A stretch of 64,000 bases of DNA from Paenibacillus sp. S150 (GCF_019352175.1 NZ_JACBYI010000011.1:1-64000), one strand, 5' to 3'; positions 36,083-45,093 are shown, counted from the stretch's first letter. Made by a program: numbers and translations. Notes: generated by a model not told the origin, from the letters alone.

Positions 36083-37408
36083 TTAAAACTGGATACTCGG
36101 ATTATCCGCAATCAACTTATTGAGCTCTTCTACGTATTGCTGCGGCGTAATCGCTTCCAATGAGAGCTGGTCCGTCAGCGTCCAATACTCGTCCGACACC
36201 TTCTGGGATAACATCTGCTCATCCATGGACGGAATCGTGCGCGCCTGCTCCAGCTGCTCCAGCACCTGCTGGAAGACAACGGACGTCTGCGACACATCAT
36301 ATTCACCGGGAATCGGCGTAATGCCAATGCCCTGCTCTTGCAGCGGCTTGCCGAATTCAGGACCGGCCAGCGTTTTCATCAGCTTCCAGGCCGCATCTCT
36401 GCGCAACGGATCATCGTACGCATCCTGACTCATGTAGATGTAGAAACCCGTTCCGGACAATACAGTGCTTTCGGCCTCTGCGTCGGCCAGCGGAAACGGA
36501 ACGACCTCCAGCTTGTCCAGCAGGTCCGGATTAATCGAGCCGATGGTCCAGCCCAGCTGGTAGAACATCGGCGAACGCTCCGCGTTGAACAGCTCCAGTG
36601 ATTGGGCTGTAGCCAGCGTTTCCTTGCCCTCAGGGAAAGCGCCCATCTTCTGCAATGCTACCGCTTTCTCGGCCGCCTGCAGCAGCTCGTCGCCAAACGG
36701 TTCGTTGGCGGTTGTGCGCTGAATCAGCTCTTCCGTCGTTGTCTTCTGCGCAAGCCAGGTGAGCATCATGTACCGGGCGCTGTGGTTATTGGCGGCAAAA
36801 GGAATCAACCCCGCCTGCTTGAACGTTTCTATGGCGGCAACCAGCTCATCGTAGGTTGTCGGAACCTCCACGTTGTGCTGCTCGAACAGCTCCCTGTTAA
36901 TCATCATATAGTAGCTGTAATTGGTCAGCGGCAGGCCGTAAGTCCCGCCTTGATAGACGACGCCGTTGTACGATTCTTCCGGATAAAGGTCCTTAACCTC
37001 GCTATCCTGCTCGATCAGCTCGCTCAGATCGGCGATCTTGCCTTCCTTCAGGTAATTTTCCGTCCGTCGTACGCCCCAGTGTACGAACAAGTCAGGCGTA
37101 TTGTTGGCCGCCACTTCCGCCAGCAGCTTTTCGCGAATGGAATTGCCGGCGGCCGTCTCCACTCTCACGTTGATATCCTCATGCTCCTGGTCGAATTTTT
37201 CAATCAACGGCTCGAAAACAAGCGCTTCCGGCTGGGAGCCGGTCAAGCTGTTCATCAGCCGGATCGTGACCGGGCTGCCTTCGGCTGCGTCGCCGTTTCC
37301 CTGAGCCTCATTATTGGCCGCGGAGCTGCAACCGGTTACCACTAGCGCCAAGCTTATCGCAATCAAGCCCCAAAGCTTACCCCTTTCTCTTTTGCCCACA
37401 TTCATCAT
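36083..37408 (-). CDS. Sugar-binding lipoprotein of the ABC transporter
   Basis: The protein has about 441 aa. The start is uncertain: ATG 37408 and 37405 sit right at AAAGG, and GTG 37399 has better spacing (9 nt). The signal peptide ends in the lipobox LVVTGC, so it is lipid-anchored outside the membrane. It is a family-1 extracellular solute-binding protein (VTIRLMNSLTGSQPEALVFE, then FVHWGVRRTENY). The C-terminus has the WKLMKTLAGPEFGKPLQEQG stretch typical of the fold. It probably captures aldouronates released by extracellular xylanases and hands them to the two permeases downstream. It follows the response-regulator gene after about 107 bp, so it probably has its own regulated promoter there. 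Confidence 0.88.
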   Translation of the reverse strand: MMNVGKRERGKLWGLIAISLALVVTGCSSAANNEAQGNGDAAEGSPVTIRLMNSLTGSQPEALVFEPLIEKFDQEHEDINVRVETAAGNSIREKLLAEVAANNTPDLFVHWGVRRTENYLKEGKIADLSELIEQDSEVKDLYPEESYNGVVYQGGTYGLPLTNYSYYMMINRELFEQHNVEVPTTYDELVAAIETFKQAGLIPFAANNHSARYMMLTWLAQKTTTEELIQRTTANEPFGDELLQAAEKAVALQKMGAFPEGKETLATAQSLELFNAERSPMFYQLGWTIGSINPDLLDKLEVVPFPLADAEAESTVLSGTGFYIYMSQDAYDDPLRRDAAWKLMKTLAGPEFGKPLQEQGIGITPIPGEYDVSQTSVVFQQVLEQLEQARTIPSMDEQMLSQKVSDEYWTLTDQLSLEAITPQQYVEELNKLIADNPSIQF

Positions 37409-37514
37409 CCTTTGCTTCAGATTTACAGTATGGCTTTGTTTCTTACCTTTATTGTAGGTTTCTTTCGTGACGTCCGCCTTTAATTCGTCTGCCTCTATCT
37501 TGAATTTATCCCGA

Positions 37515-39083
37515 TCATCGTTTGCGGAACTGCGCCGGCGAGACATCCAGCGCTTTGCGGAATACGGTGGAGAAATAGTTCGGATCGTTGAAGCCGACCC
37601 TGTTGGCAATTTCGGTAACTTTCAACGTCGTATTGCTCAGCAACATCTCCGCTTTCTTGATCCGCACCTGTGTTACATAGTGAGTGAAGCTGATGCCCGT
37701 TCTTTTCTTGAACAAGTCGCTCACATATTTGGGAGACAGATAGACGTAAGCCGCCGCTTCCGCCAAACTGCACGTTTCCATGTAATGCCGTTCCACGAAC
37801 TCCTGCACCTTGTCTACGACGGTTTCGCTGCGCTCCACCTTCCAGAGCTCGAATTGTTCCAGGAAACGATCCGCATAACGACGAATCCACTCCCGCACGT
37901 CCTCTTTGCTGCTGATACGCTGTTGGTTGGCGATTTCCCTGGCCATCGCAAAGTCCAGATCAAATTGAAATTCCTGCCGTGAAACCGCATCCAATACGTA
38001 AGCAAGCATAAAGGCCTCAAGCTTCATATCGCCAAGCGGCAGCTTGTCCAGTCGCTGCAGCAGCTCATCCAGCGCCAATTTAAACTGCCCGTATTCGCCG
38101 ACCCGCAGCGGGGTCAGCAATAATTCCTTCAGCTCGGGTACGGTGTGATTGTCAGCAATTTTGACATAAAACGGGGCAGCCGCTCCCTCCGTTTCTTCCG
38201 GCTCTCTTTCTCCGGGCATGCCGATCCGGCTTTCGGGCTCTTCCTGCCGAATCCGGGATTGGCCAGCTTGATCATACAGCTCGGCCAGCTGCTGCGGATG
38301 CTCCAGCGTCCCAAGCGGCGCAGCCGACATTTGAATGCCCAGCAGGGCGTGTACAGTCCGCTTGATAACGTCGAAAACCTGCTCATGCCTCTCCCGCCCT
38401 TCTCCCAAGACGATAAAGCTGTCGTAGTCAATCGGAACGATCAAATTCTGTGCTTGCCCGCCGGCAGACGATAACATTTCTTCCATGACATTGACGATGG
38501 AAAAGTGAAGCAATCCGCGGTCGGCGGGAGTATACGGCTTGGCGGGAGGGAAATAATCGTCCACCTGCACGGCCCAGACGGCCGCTCCGGCATAGCTTTC
38601 GCGAATACTGCCCAGCACACTGGCGTCGTAAGGCAACCGCAGGCATATGGAACGGAAGCACATCTGCTCCATCATCTGTCGTTGCTTCAACCGCTTTTGC
38701 CGCGCGGCGATCATTGACCTGCGCACCCGCACCAGCAGATCGAGCACTTCCTGCTCCGGGCTTGGCTTTAGCAAGAAGTCCGCGACCTTGAATTTCACCG
38801 CCGCCTGAGCGTAAGCAAAATCCTTGTAAGCGGTCAGGATCACGACCTGAACGTCCGGATGGTTCAAATGGATATGCTCCGCCAGCCGTATGCCGTCCAT
38901 TATCGGCATGCGGATATCGGTAATGACCAGATCCGGCCGCCGTTCTTCGATCAGGCTGACAGCTTCCTCTCCATTGGCCGCTTCGCCGGCAATCGTCCAG
39001 CCGACCCGATTATCCACAATCATTTTGCAAAGCATCCGGCGGATCAACATTTCATCGTCTACGATAAGCACCTTAAGGTTCAT
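37515..39083 (-). CDS. YesN-type response regulator with AraC HTH
   Basis: The protein has 522 aa. The N-terminal receiver domain (residues 1-120) has the acidic pair Asp9/Asp10 and phospho-acceptor Asp56 (DLVITDIRMP). A middle region of about 280 residues has no clear domain. The C-terminal 100 residues carry two AraC helix-turn-helix units (SLAEAAAYVYLSPKYVSDLF, and LKVTEIANRVGFNDPNYFST). The start codon overlaps the stop of the kinase gene by four bases. It very probably activates the binding-protein/permease/aguA operon downstream when its kinase senses oligosaccharide. This kinase-regulator-transporter order is standard for Paenibacillus polysaccharide loci. Confidence 0.93.
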   Translation of the reverse strand: MNLKVLIVDDEMLIRRMLCKMIVDNRVGWTIAGEAANGEEAVSLIEERRPDLVITDIRMPIMDGIRLAEHIHLNHPDVQVVILTAYKDFAYAQAAVKFKVADFLLKPSPEQEVLDLLVRVRRSMIAARQKRLKQRQMMEQMCFRSICLRLPYDASVLGSIRESYAGAAVWAVQVDDYFPPAKPYTPADRGLLHFSIVNVMEEMLSSAGGQAQNLIVPIDYDSFIVLGEGRERHEQVFDVIKRTVHALLGIQMSAAPLGTLEHPQQLAELYDQAGQSRIRQEEPESRIGMPGEREPEETEGAAAPFYVKIADNHTVPELKELLLTPLRVGEYGQFKLALDELLQRLDKLPLGDMKLEAFMLAYVLDAVSRQEFQFDLDFAMAREIANQQRISSKEDVREWIRRYADRFLEQFELWKVERSETVVDKVQEFVERHYMETCSLAEAAAYVYLSPKYVSDLFKKRTGISFTHYVTQVRIKKAEMLLSNTTLKVTEIANRVGFNDPNYFSTVFRKALDVSPAQFRKR

Positions 39084-40843
39084 GTTCTCCCCCCCGATTT
39101 GGGTTCCGCAGCTGGCAATGACAGCCGTATTAATGTGCCCTTACCCGGCGAGCTATCCACCTCGAACCGGTAATGCTCGTGACCGTATAGCAACGCAAGC
39201 CGGCGGATTACATTATGAATGCCGATATTGCGCGACTCAATGCTGAATTTATCATGCCGGGGACGCACAAGCTTCTCCCTTTTTTCCGCTTCCATCCCGC
39301 AGCCGTTATCCTCTATCTCGATTATTAAGCGGCCGCTTTCGCCCTCGCCGCTTATATATCCCCTGATCGCAATGCGCATATCGCTCGACTTGTCGCGGAA
39401 ACCGTGGGCGAAGGCGTTCTCCACCAAAGGCTGGAGCAGCAGCCGCATAACGGGCTGCGCTCTCACTTCCTCCTCCATCTGAATATCGGTCTGCAGCTCG
39501 TCGCCGAACCGCACCTGCTGAACGTTCAGGTAGTGGCGTATTTGCGTCAGCTCCTCCCCCATCGTGGTATGTTCCGCGGCAGGCTCCAACGCATAACGCA
39601 GCATACCCGACAAAGAAACGACCAGGTCCGCATTTTCGTGATCCTCCTGCAAATAAAACTGACTGCGCAGCATATCCAGCGTATTGTACAGAAAGTGGGG
39701 GTTCAACTGCGCCTGCAGCGCCGTAAGCTCCGCTTCCCGCTGCAGCAGCTGCTTCTGATATACGTCGTTGATCAAATCGTTGATTCTGTGCACCATCGAG
39801 TTGAAGCCCTGGCCGATAAAACCGAATTCGTCGTCGGACTGTACCTGAACGCGGGTCTGAAAGTTCCCTTCTCCTACCCGGCGCATCCCCTTAAGCAGCG
39901 ATTTGAGCGGAAGCAGCAGGCGGTTGTAGATCAAGATAATCGGCAGGACGGAAATGATTATATTCAGCATCCCGCTGAAAAGAATGATGCTAAAGATCAC
40001 CCGGCTTTTGTCCTCCAGTTCGCCCAGCGTGCTGCTGCCGACCAGCGTAAATCCCGTTGCTTCCGACAGGCTGACCGCCCTGAGCTGACCTGTCAAGGTT
40101 TCCGCGCCGCTGCCGGCCGTTCCTTCCGTTAAGGCAGCAGCCGGCGGCAACCCCGCATCAATGGCGGCGCCGGGTGCCGGATACAGGAGCCTTCCGTCCG
40201 CATTGAGCAGATACACGCTGTCGTTCTCGTTCGCGGTCATTTCCTCCAGCAGCGGCTTCATGAATTTTTCGTCCATGACAATGACCATCTGTCCGAGATT
40301 TTGCAACTGCTCATTCTTGAATTTGCGTGCAGCGATAATGACATTGTAATAGTCGTCAAACCTTTCGCTGAACCACACCAGTTCTCCGTCCGTCTGCTCC
40401 AGGCGGGCGTTGATTTTCTCCTGTATACCGGCATTAAAGTCGGCAAAGCTCATCGAATGGGTAGGCTTAAAGATCCCGCCCGCATTGTCATGCATCTCGA
40501 TAGAAAGCGCATACGGCATGTTCAGCAGCATCTCGTTTAAAATTTGGTTGAGCGCCATCTTTTTGTCGTATGGAACGTTGCCCCTCTCACTGGAGATGGC
40601 CATATATTCAGCGATATTGGGATGAAACATGATGGAGTTGCTGAACCGGTAAATATCGGTTATTTTCTGGTCGATTCGCGCCAGCACTTGATCCATCTTC
40701 AGATGAAACTGCTGGTTCACTTCCTTCTGGGCGATGGAAATATGTACGCGGTAGGAAATATAACCGGTCATTATCGACGATATCAGCAAAAATATAGACA
40801 AACTGCCGAGCATTTTCGTCTTCAGCTTAAGTTTCTTGTTCAT
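39080..40843 (-). CDS. YesM-type sensor histidine kinase
   Basis: The protein has 587 aa. Membrane helices lie at about residues 11-33 and 283-307 and enclose an extracellular sensor of about 250 residues (dCache-like; DNAGGIFKPTHS). A HAMP domain follows (308-360). The phospho-acceptor His383 lies in QAQLNPHFLYNTLD, the HPK7 signature. The ATP-binding domain has the N box LVENAFAHGF and G boxes IEDNGCGM and GIHNVIRRL. It would phosphorylate the response regulator encoded by the overlapping next gene. A ligand such as an aldouronate, or the loaded binding protein, is inferred from the operon. Confidence 0.93.
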   Translation of the reverse strand: MNKKLKLKTKMLGSLSIFLLISSIMTGYISYRVHISIAQKEVNQQFHLKMDQVLARIDQKITDIYRFSNSIMFHPNIAEYMAISSERGNVPYDKKMALNQILNEMLLNMPYALSIEMHDNAGGIFKPTHSMSFADFNAGIQEKINARLEQTDGELVWFSERFDDYYNVIIAARKFKNEQLQNLGQMVIVMDEKFMKPLLEEMTANENDSVYLLNADGRLLYPAPGAAIDAGLPPAAALTEGTAGSGAETLTGQLRAVSLSEATGFTLVGSSTLGELEDKSRVIFSIILFSGMLNIIISVLPIILIYNRLLLPLKSLLKGMRRVGEGNFQTRVQVQSDDEFGFIGQGFNSMVHRINDLINDVYQKQLLQREAELTALQAQLNPHFLYNTLDMLRSQFYLQEDHENADLVVSLSGMLRYALEPAAEHTTMGEELTQIRHYLNVQQVRFGDELQTDIQMEEEVRAQPVMRLLLQPLVENAFAHGFRDKSSDMRIAIRGYISGEGESGRLIIEIEDNGCGMEAEKREKLVRPRHDKFSIESRNIGIHNVIRRLALLYGHEHYRFEVDSSPGKGTLIRLSLPAAEPKSGGRT

Positions 40844-41077
40844 TTGCGCTCACACCCTGATCGTAGGTCTGGCCGTTCCTTAAGACCGGCCTGCTCTTAA
40901 TGTAATGCATGAGGGAGAGCGAAGAAAGGGAAGAGGAGGGGTGGTACTAGTATTTTCGCCGGATGAACGGCGAAGCAGCAGTCGAGAACGAGCTTTAGCT
41001 GTACAGCCTGTTGGGGATATGTCCTATTTTAAGCGTTTTCACGAAGATTTCCCTTTAATTAATCCCGATTTCTCTTC

Positions 41078-41144
41078 AAAATAACCCCACAAAGCGGGGC
41101 CTTGGCTTCGATGATCACTCAGGTGCCTTGCGGGGACCCCAAAA
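41078..41144 (-). repeat. 65-bp terminator-like repeat, copy Tb
   Basis: Same family as 31975. It is directly followed by a palindromic repeat (P2). The hairpin reads CCCCACAAAGCGGGG. Apart from this pair of repeats, the gap 40844-41271 holds nothing recognisable. Confidence 0.75.
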
Positions 41145-41157
41145 CAACCTATAAATT

Positions 41158-41226
41158 CTTATCTTCAAGCGGAAACGGCTTCGCCGTCCTGATAAGGACG
41201 GTATCCGTTTCAGCAGGAAAGATAAG
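41158..41226. repeat. Palindromic GCCGTCC repeat, copy P2
   Basis: This is a well-preserved copy. The outer arms CTTATCTTC and GAAAGATAAG, middle arms CGGAAACGG and CCGTTTC, and inner arms GCCGTCCT and AGGACGG nest into one long imperfect hairpin of about 69 bp. A tail GCTAATGTATAGCGTGAAAC follows. Confidence 0.8.
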
Positions 41227-41271
41227 GCTAATGTATAGCGTGAAACATATACATTCTTATCTTTTTCAAAA

Positions 41272-41312
41272 ATAACCGGCATCCTTCCCCATCGGGAAAG
41301 GATGCCGGTTAT
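41272..41312 (-). terminator. Terminator of the polyamine operon
   Basis: On the minus strand ATAACCGGCATCC begins a near-perfect stem of about 18 bp with a 3-4-nt loop, followed by TTTTTG. It lies about 27 bp past the nspC stop codon. Confidence 0.88.
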
Positions 41313-41338
41313 ATACGGAGATGGCGTCGTCCGCGGTA

Positions 41339-42490
41339 CTATGAAAGGCGGCCGCTGAAATCCTCGTAGCCGAACTCGCGGATCACCTTGATGCCTTCTT
41401 CGTCGTTGTAGCTAACGATAGCCGGAAGGTTCACACCGTTGAACATATGGTTCTTCACCATGGAGTAATGCGCCATGTCGAGGAAAATCAGCTTGTCGCC
41501 GTATTTCAGCGGCTCCTTGAAGGAATAATCCCCGATGACATCGCCCGCCAGGCAGGTCATGCCGCCGAGTCTGTAGGTGTACGGGTATTCCCCTGGCTCA
41601 CCGGCTCCAATAATTTCCGGACGGTACGGCATCGCCAGCACATCCGGCATATGGCATTCTGCCGAAGTATCCAGGATGGCAATATCCATGCCATTGCGCA
41701 TGGTATCCAGCACGGTGGCTACCAGATATCCGGTGTTCAGGGCAACCGCCTCTCCTGGCTCCAGATAGATCTGCACATCATAGGTTTCTTTCATATGAAG
41801 AATGCAGCGGATCAGGGTGTCCAGATCATAGTCGGGACGGGTAATGTGATGCCCGCCGCCGAAGTTGAGCCACTTCATGCCATGCAGATATTCTCCGAAT
41901 TTCTCTTCGACAACCTTTAGTGTACGCTCCAGTGTATCCGAATTCTGCTCACACATCGTATGGAAATGCAGCCCGTCAATGCCATCCAGTTCTTCCGGAC
42001 GGAAATTCGGCAGGGTCACACCCATCCGGGAGTAGTTGTAGCAAGGATCGTACAGCGGCACTTCAATCTCGGAATACTCCGGGTTGACGCGGATGCCGCA
42101 GCTGATATTCTTGGGCGCATTCTGCACCCGTTCCTTGAACCGGCTCCACTGGCCGAATGAATTGAACACAATATGGTCTGTATAGCCGAGCAGCTCGTCA
42201 AGCTCGCGGTCCATATAGGCCGGAGCATAGACATGCACCTCTTTGCCCATTTCTTCATAACCGAGCCTTGCTTCGAACAGGGAGCTGGAGGTCACGCCAT
42301 GCAGGTACTTCCCGACCAGCGGGTACAGCGCGTGCATCGAGAACCCTTTTTGCGCCAGAAGAATCTTGGCCCCAGTCTGCTTCTGCACATAATCCAAGGT
42401 TTCCAGGTTCTTCGTCAGCAGCCGCTCGTCTACAAGATAAGCGGGAGACGGCAGCGTGCTGATATCGATATCTATATCCTTATCCTTCAT
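41339..42490 (-). CDS. nspC: Carboxynorspermidine/carboxyspermidine decarboxylase
   Basis: The protein has 383 aa and belongs to the PLP-dependent alanine-racemase-fold decarboxylases. The PLP lysine is Lys48 (LLAQKGFSM). The C-terminal dimer-site motif is AECHMPDVLAMPYRPEIIGA, and GLHFHTMCEQ and LNFGGGHHI bind the cofactor phosphate. It removes CO2 from carboxy(nor)spermidine to give spermidine or norspermidine in the cytoplasm. It starts 11 bp after the dehydrogenase gene, so the two form one operon. In organisms with this pair, spermidine is made without S-adenosylmethionine decarboxylase. The product cannot be told from sequence; spermidine is more usual in Firmicutes. Confidence 0.93.
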   Translation of the reverse strand: MKDKDIDIDISTLPSPAYLVDERLLTKNLETLDYVQKQTGAKILLAQKGFSMHALYPLVGKYLHGVTSSSLFEARLGYEEMGKEVHVYAPAYMDRELDELLGYTDHIVFNSFGQWSRFKERVQNAPKNISCGIRVNPEYSEIEVPLYDPCYNYSRMGVTLPNFRPEELDGIDGLHFHTMCEQNSDTLERTLKVVEEKFGEYLHGMKWLNFGGGHHITRPDYDLDTLIRCILHMKETYDVQIYLEPGEAVALNTGYLVATVLDTMRNGMDIAILDTSAECHMPDVLAMPYRPEIIGAGEPGEYPYTYRLGGMTCLAGDVIGDYSFKEPLKYGDKLIFLDMAHYSMVKNHMFNGVNLPAIVSYNDEEGIKVIREFGYEDFSGRLS

Positions 42491-42501
42491 TGCGTTACGC
42501 C

Positions 42502-43701
42502 CTAATCAAGCAGCGTCGGCGAGAAATCTTCTTGCCAAGGCAGCCCGTGTTTGTTCAGCAGCTCCATGAATGGGTCCGGGTCAAATTCTTCCACGTTGTA
42601 TACGCCCGGTTTCTTCCAGATGCCTTTTATGATAAGCATGGCTCCGATCATCGCAGGTACGCCGGTAGTGTAGGAAATGGCCTGGGAGCCAACCTCTCTG
42701 TAGCATTCCTCGTGATCGCAGACATTGTAGACATAATAGGTTTTTGGCTGGCCGTCTTTCACACCCTGGATAATGCAGCCGATGTTCGTTTTGCCTTTGG
42801 TTCTTGGGCCCAGTGAAGCCGGGTCAGGCAGAATGGCCTTCAGGAACTGCAAAGGAATAATCTCCTTGCCCTCATACACAATCGGCTCAATGGAGGTCAT
42901 GCCGACATTCTCCAGCACCTTCAGGTGAGTCAGATAGTTCTGCGAGAAGGTCATCCAGAAGCGGATTTTCCTCACGCCCTTGATGTTGGCCGCCAGGGAT
43001 TCCAGCTCTTCATGGTACAGCAGGTAAATATCCTTCGGACCGATCTCCGGGAGATCGTAGACTTTTTTCTCGGACAGCGGCGGCGTTTCGATCCATTCGC
43101 CATTCTGGAAGTAACGTCCGTTGGCTGTGATTTCGCGAATATTGATCTCAGGATTGAAGTTGGTCGCGAACGGGTAACCATGATCGCCCGCATTGGCATC
43201 AACAATATCAATCGTGTGGATTTCGTCAAAATAATGCTTTTGCGCATAAGCCGTGAACACGCCGGTTACCCCGGGGTCAAAGCCGCTGCCGAGCAGCGCG
43301 GTGATTCCGGCCTTCTCGAACCTTTCCTTGTACGCCCATTGCCAGGAATATTCGAATTTCGCCGTATCCTGCGGCTCGTAGTTGGCCGTATCGACATAGT
43401 GCACTCCCGTTGCCAGGCAAGCATCCATAATGGTCAGGTCCTGATATGGGAGAGCGACATTAATCACGACATCCGGCCGGAAGCTCTTGATCAGCTGGGT
43501 TACCTCGTCTGTGTTATCTGCATCAAGCTGCGCCGTAGAAATCTTCGTCTGGCCTCCGGCCAATTTATCTTTCAGAGCATCACATTTCGCGAGGGTTCTG
43601 CTCGCTATGCAGATCTCTTCAAATACATCCGGGTTCTGGCAGCATTTATGAACAACAACGCTCGCTACACCGCCAGCGCCAATAATTAACGCTTTTCCCA
43701 A
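42502..43701 (-). CDS. Carboxynorspermidine/carboxyspermidine dehydrogenase
   Basis: The protein has 399 aa. The start is TTG 43701, 9 nt after AGGAGG. It is a member of the saccharopine-dehydrogenase family, with the Rossmann motif GAGGVASVV at residues 8-16 and substrate residues in LLGSGFDPGVTGVFTAYAQ. It reductively joins aspartate beta-semialdehyde to a diamine (putrescine or 1,3-diaminopropane) with NADPH, giving the carboxy-polyamine that nspC decarboxylates. The leader carries a 66-bp tandem duplication with stem-forming arms, which may give translational or transcriptional control by polyamines (speculation). Confidence 0.92.
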   Translation of the reverse strand: MGKALIIGAGGVASVVVHKCCQNPDVFEEICIASRTLAKCDALKDKLAGGQTKISTAQLDADNTDEVTQLIKSFRPDVVINVALPYQDLTIMDACLATGVHYVDTANYEPQDTAKFEYSWQWAYKERFEKAGITALLGSGFDPGVTGVFTAYAQKHYFDEIHTIDIVDANAGDHGYPFATNFNPEINIREITANGRYFQNGEWIETPPLSEKKVYDLPEIGPKDIYLLYHEELESLAANIKGVRKIRFWMTFSQNYLTHLKVLENVGMTSIEPIVYEGKEIIPLQFLKAILPDPASLGPRTKGKTNIGCIIQGVKDGQPKTYYVYNVCDHEECYREVGSQAISYTTGVPAMIGAMLIIKGIWKKPGVYNVEEFDPDPFMELLNKHGLPWQEDFSPTLLD

Positions 43702-43718
43702 AATTGATTACCTCCTAA

Positions 43719-43850
43719 AAGTTTTGTCAGCATTGCTTCAATATGACCTACCACGTACAAAACTGACTTCGAAAGCACAAGCTTAAGTTTTGTCAGCGTT
43801 GCTTCATAAGAATAGCTTCGTACAAAACTTGCTTCGGAAGCATGGGCTAT
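43719..43850 (-). repeat. 66-bp tandem duplication in the polyamine-operon leader
   Basis: Two successive units (43719-43784 and 43785-43850) both begin AAGTTTTGTCAGC(A/G)TTGC and share GTACAAAACT and CTTCG(A/G)AAGCA. In each, AGTTTTGT and ACAAAACT can pair into a stem. The tract ends about 8 bp from the ribosome site of the dehydrogenase gene. Confidence 0.7.
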
Positions 43851-43860
43851 TCCATTTGAA

Positions 43861-44460
43861 AAATCAACAAGGCTGATTATACAGAAAGCACAGCAATAAA
43901 TCAATAAAAAACGACAAAAATTGATATCGAGACTGTAAAATCTTCTGTTTTTCCTGTTAATACTCCGGAACGCATGGAAATACACTGAAATACTCTGTTT
44001 TCCTGCGTTTTTTTCTTAAAATCCCAACATATGGATATTCAGCGGAGCGATCGGTCCCCCGTAAACCAGGACAACCAGATTATTGTATCACAGCAGCGTT
44101 CTACTTCATAACACTATTTGAAAAAGCAACAAGCAGAAACGGATTTACACTCCCCGAAAAAGCTAATTTACAATTCCCATAAAACGGCCTTATGCTCCTG
44201 AAAAAGGAAGGGGGTTCAGCGGAAATTCAAACGGTTCACCTCCCTGCCATGCCCTTGCGTAGCTCCCCAAGTCCTGCGCCTGACTCTTTATGGCCGCAAT
44301 ATATCCTTACCCGCTTTTAAACGGCACTATACAAACTGAACTTAAGAATTTAATTTGCCCCTGTGCTTATATAACCTCCTATATAACTGCCGCTTCTTGG
44401 CTTATTATGCGTAACGCCGTTGATCCAATCCCTGACTTCACAGATAAACAGCCCTCCACA
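43861..44460. other. Intergenic region with nothing recognisable
   Basis: This stretch has stop codons in all frames and no hairpin, repeat or promoter I can defend. It presumably holds the promoter of the polyamine operon at its left edge. Confidence 0.4.
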
Positions 44461-44556
44461 AGTAGAAACGGCTTCGCCGTCCTTATAAAGACGGTATCGT
44501 TTCAGCGAGAAAGATAAGCCTAATTTATAGCGTGAAACATATAAATTCTTATCTTT
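44461..44556. repeat. Palindromic GCCGTCC repeat, copy P3 with tail
   Basis: The core GGCTTCGCCGTCCTTATAAA is followed by GACGGTATCGTTTC, the right arm GAAAGATAAG and the standard tail ending TTCTTATCTTTC. The left outer arm is missing. It abuts repeat Tc at 44558. Confidence 0.75.
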
Positions 44557-44557
44557 C

Positions 44558-44594
44558 AAAATAACCCCACAAAGTGGGGCCTTGGCTTCGATGA
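44558..44594. repeat. 65-bp terminator-like repeat, truncated copy Tc
   Basis: This holds the first half of the family only: the CCCCAC/GTGGGG hairpin and CCTTGGCTTCGATG. The match is lost after 44594, suggesting a recombination or insertion boundary there. Confidence 0.65.
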
Positions 44595-44736
44595 ATCATT
44601 GGATATTCGTATCCATGGAGGGCGATGTAGTGCTCCGGGTACATTTCTCCGCCACAGTCCCCGCAGCCTTTCGCAACCAGAGATGCCAGGCGGATTTGAA
44701 ACAACGATTTCTCCCGGGTTCGTGCCATAACAGGAT

Positions 44737-44921
44737 TAGGGGGATTTTGTACACTTATTTCCCGGGACGGGCAGCCGCAGGAGGGAATAGTGGGATTTTG
44801 TACACCTAATTTGAGGGATTTCAGCGCCTGATGGCTCATTTGCTCGAATTAGTGTTACTTTTTCCACTTCATGCTACCCAAGGGGCTGAAAAGCTTTGAT
44901 TAGTGTTACTTTTTCCACTTA
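44737..44921. repeat. Four-motif dyad element, copy A
   Basis: Motifs start at about 44737 and 44786 (GGGATTTTGTACAC type) and at 44846 and 44898 (TTAGTGTTACTTTTTCCACT type). Steps are 49, 60 and 52 bp. The first pair is inverted relative to the second. The spacer sequences differ from those of copies B, C and D. Confidence 0.75.
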
Positions 44922-45026
44922 GGGCAGCGATAGCGAAAAAATTTGCTATAGAAGTTTTGAGTCCATCTTGGGATTCTGGCAAAAATTTAAATCAGGGGGC
45001 AGCTTGCATCCCCAAAACCTATAAAT

Positions 45027-45093
45027 TTTTATATTTTGAGAAGAAACGGCTTGCCGTCCTCTGAAAGAGGCGGCACCCGTTTCTCCAAAAATA
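45027..45093. repeat. Palindromic GCCGTCC repeat, copy P4 (diverged)
   Basis: AGAAACGGCTTGCCGTCCTC and GAGGCGGCACCCGTTTCT are recognisable as the two halves. It lies between dyad element A and the siderophore-operon terminator. Confidence 0.6.

Noticed and set aside
43686..43985. 99-aa minus-strand frame in front of the polyamine dehydrogenase
   Set aside because: It is the translated form of the 66-bp duplication, overlaps the real start and has no ribosome site.
44549..44839. 96-aa minus-strand frame with a cysteine pair (CGDCGG)
   Set aside because: It runs through repeat Tc and dyad element A, so its sequence is mostly repeat-derived. No ribosome site was seen.
44737..44921. CRISPR-like look of the four-motif element (repeats with unrelated spacers)
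   Set aside because: Motif orientation changes within each group, spacer lengths differ by position, only four units occur, and no cas genes are present.
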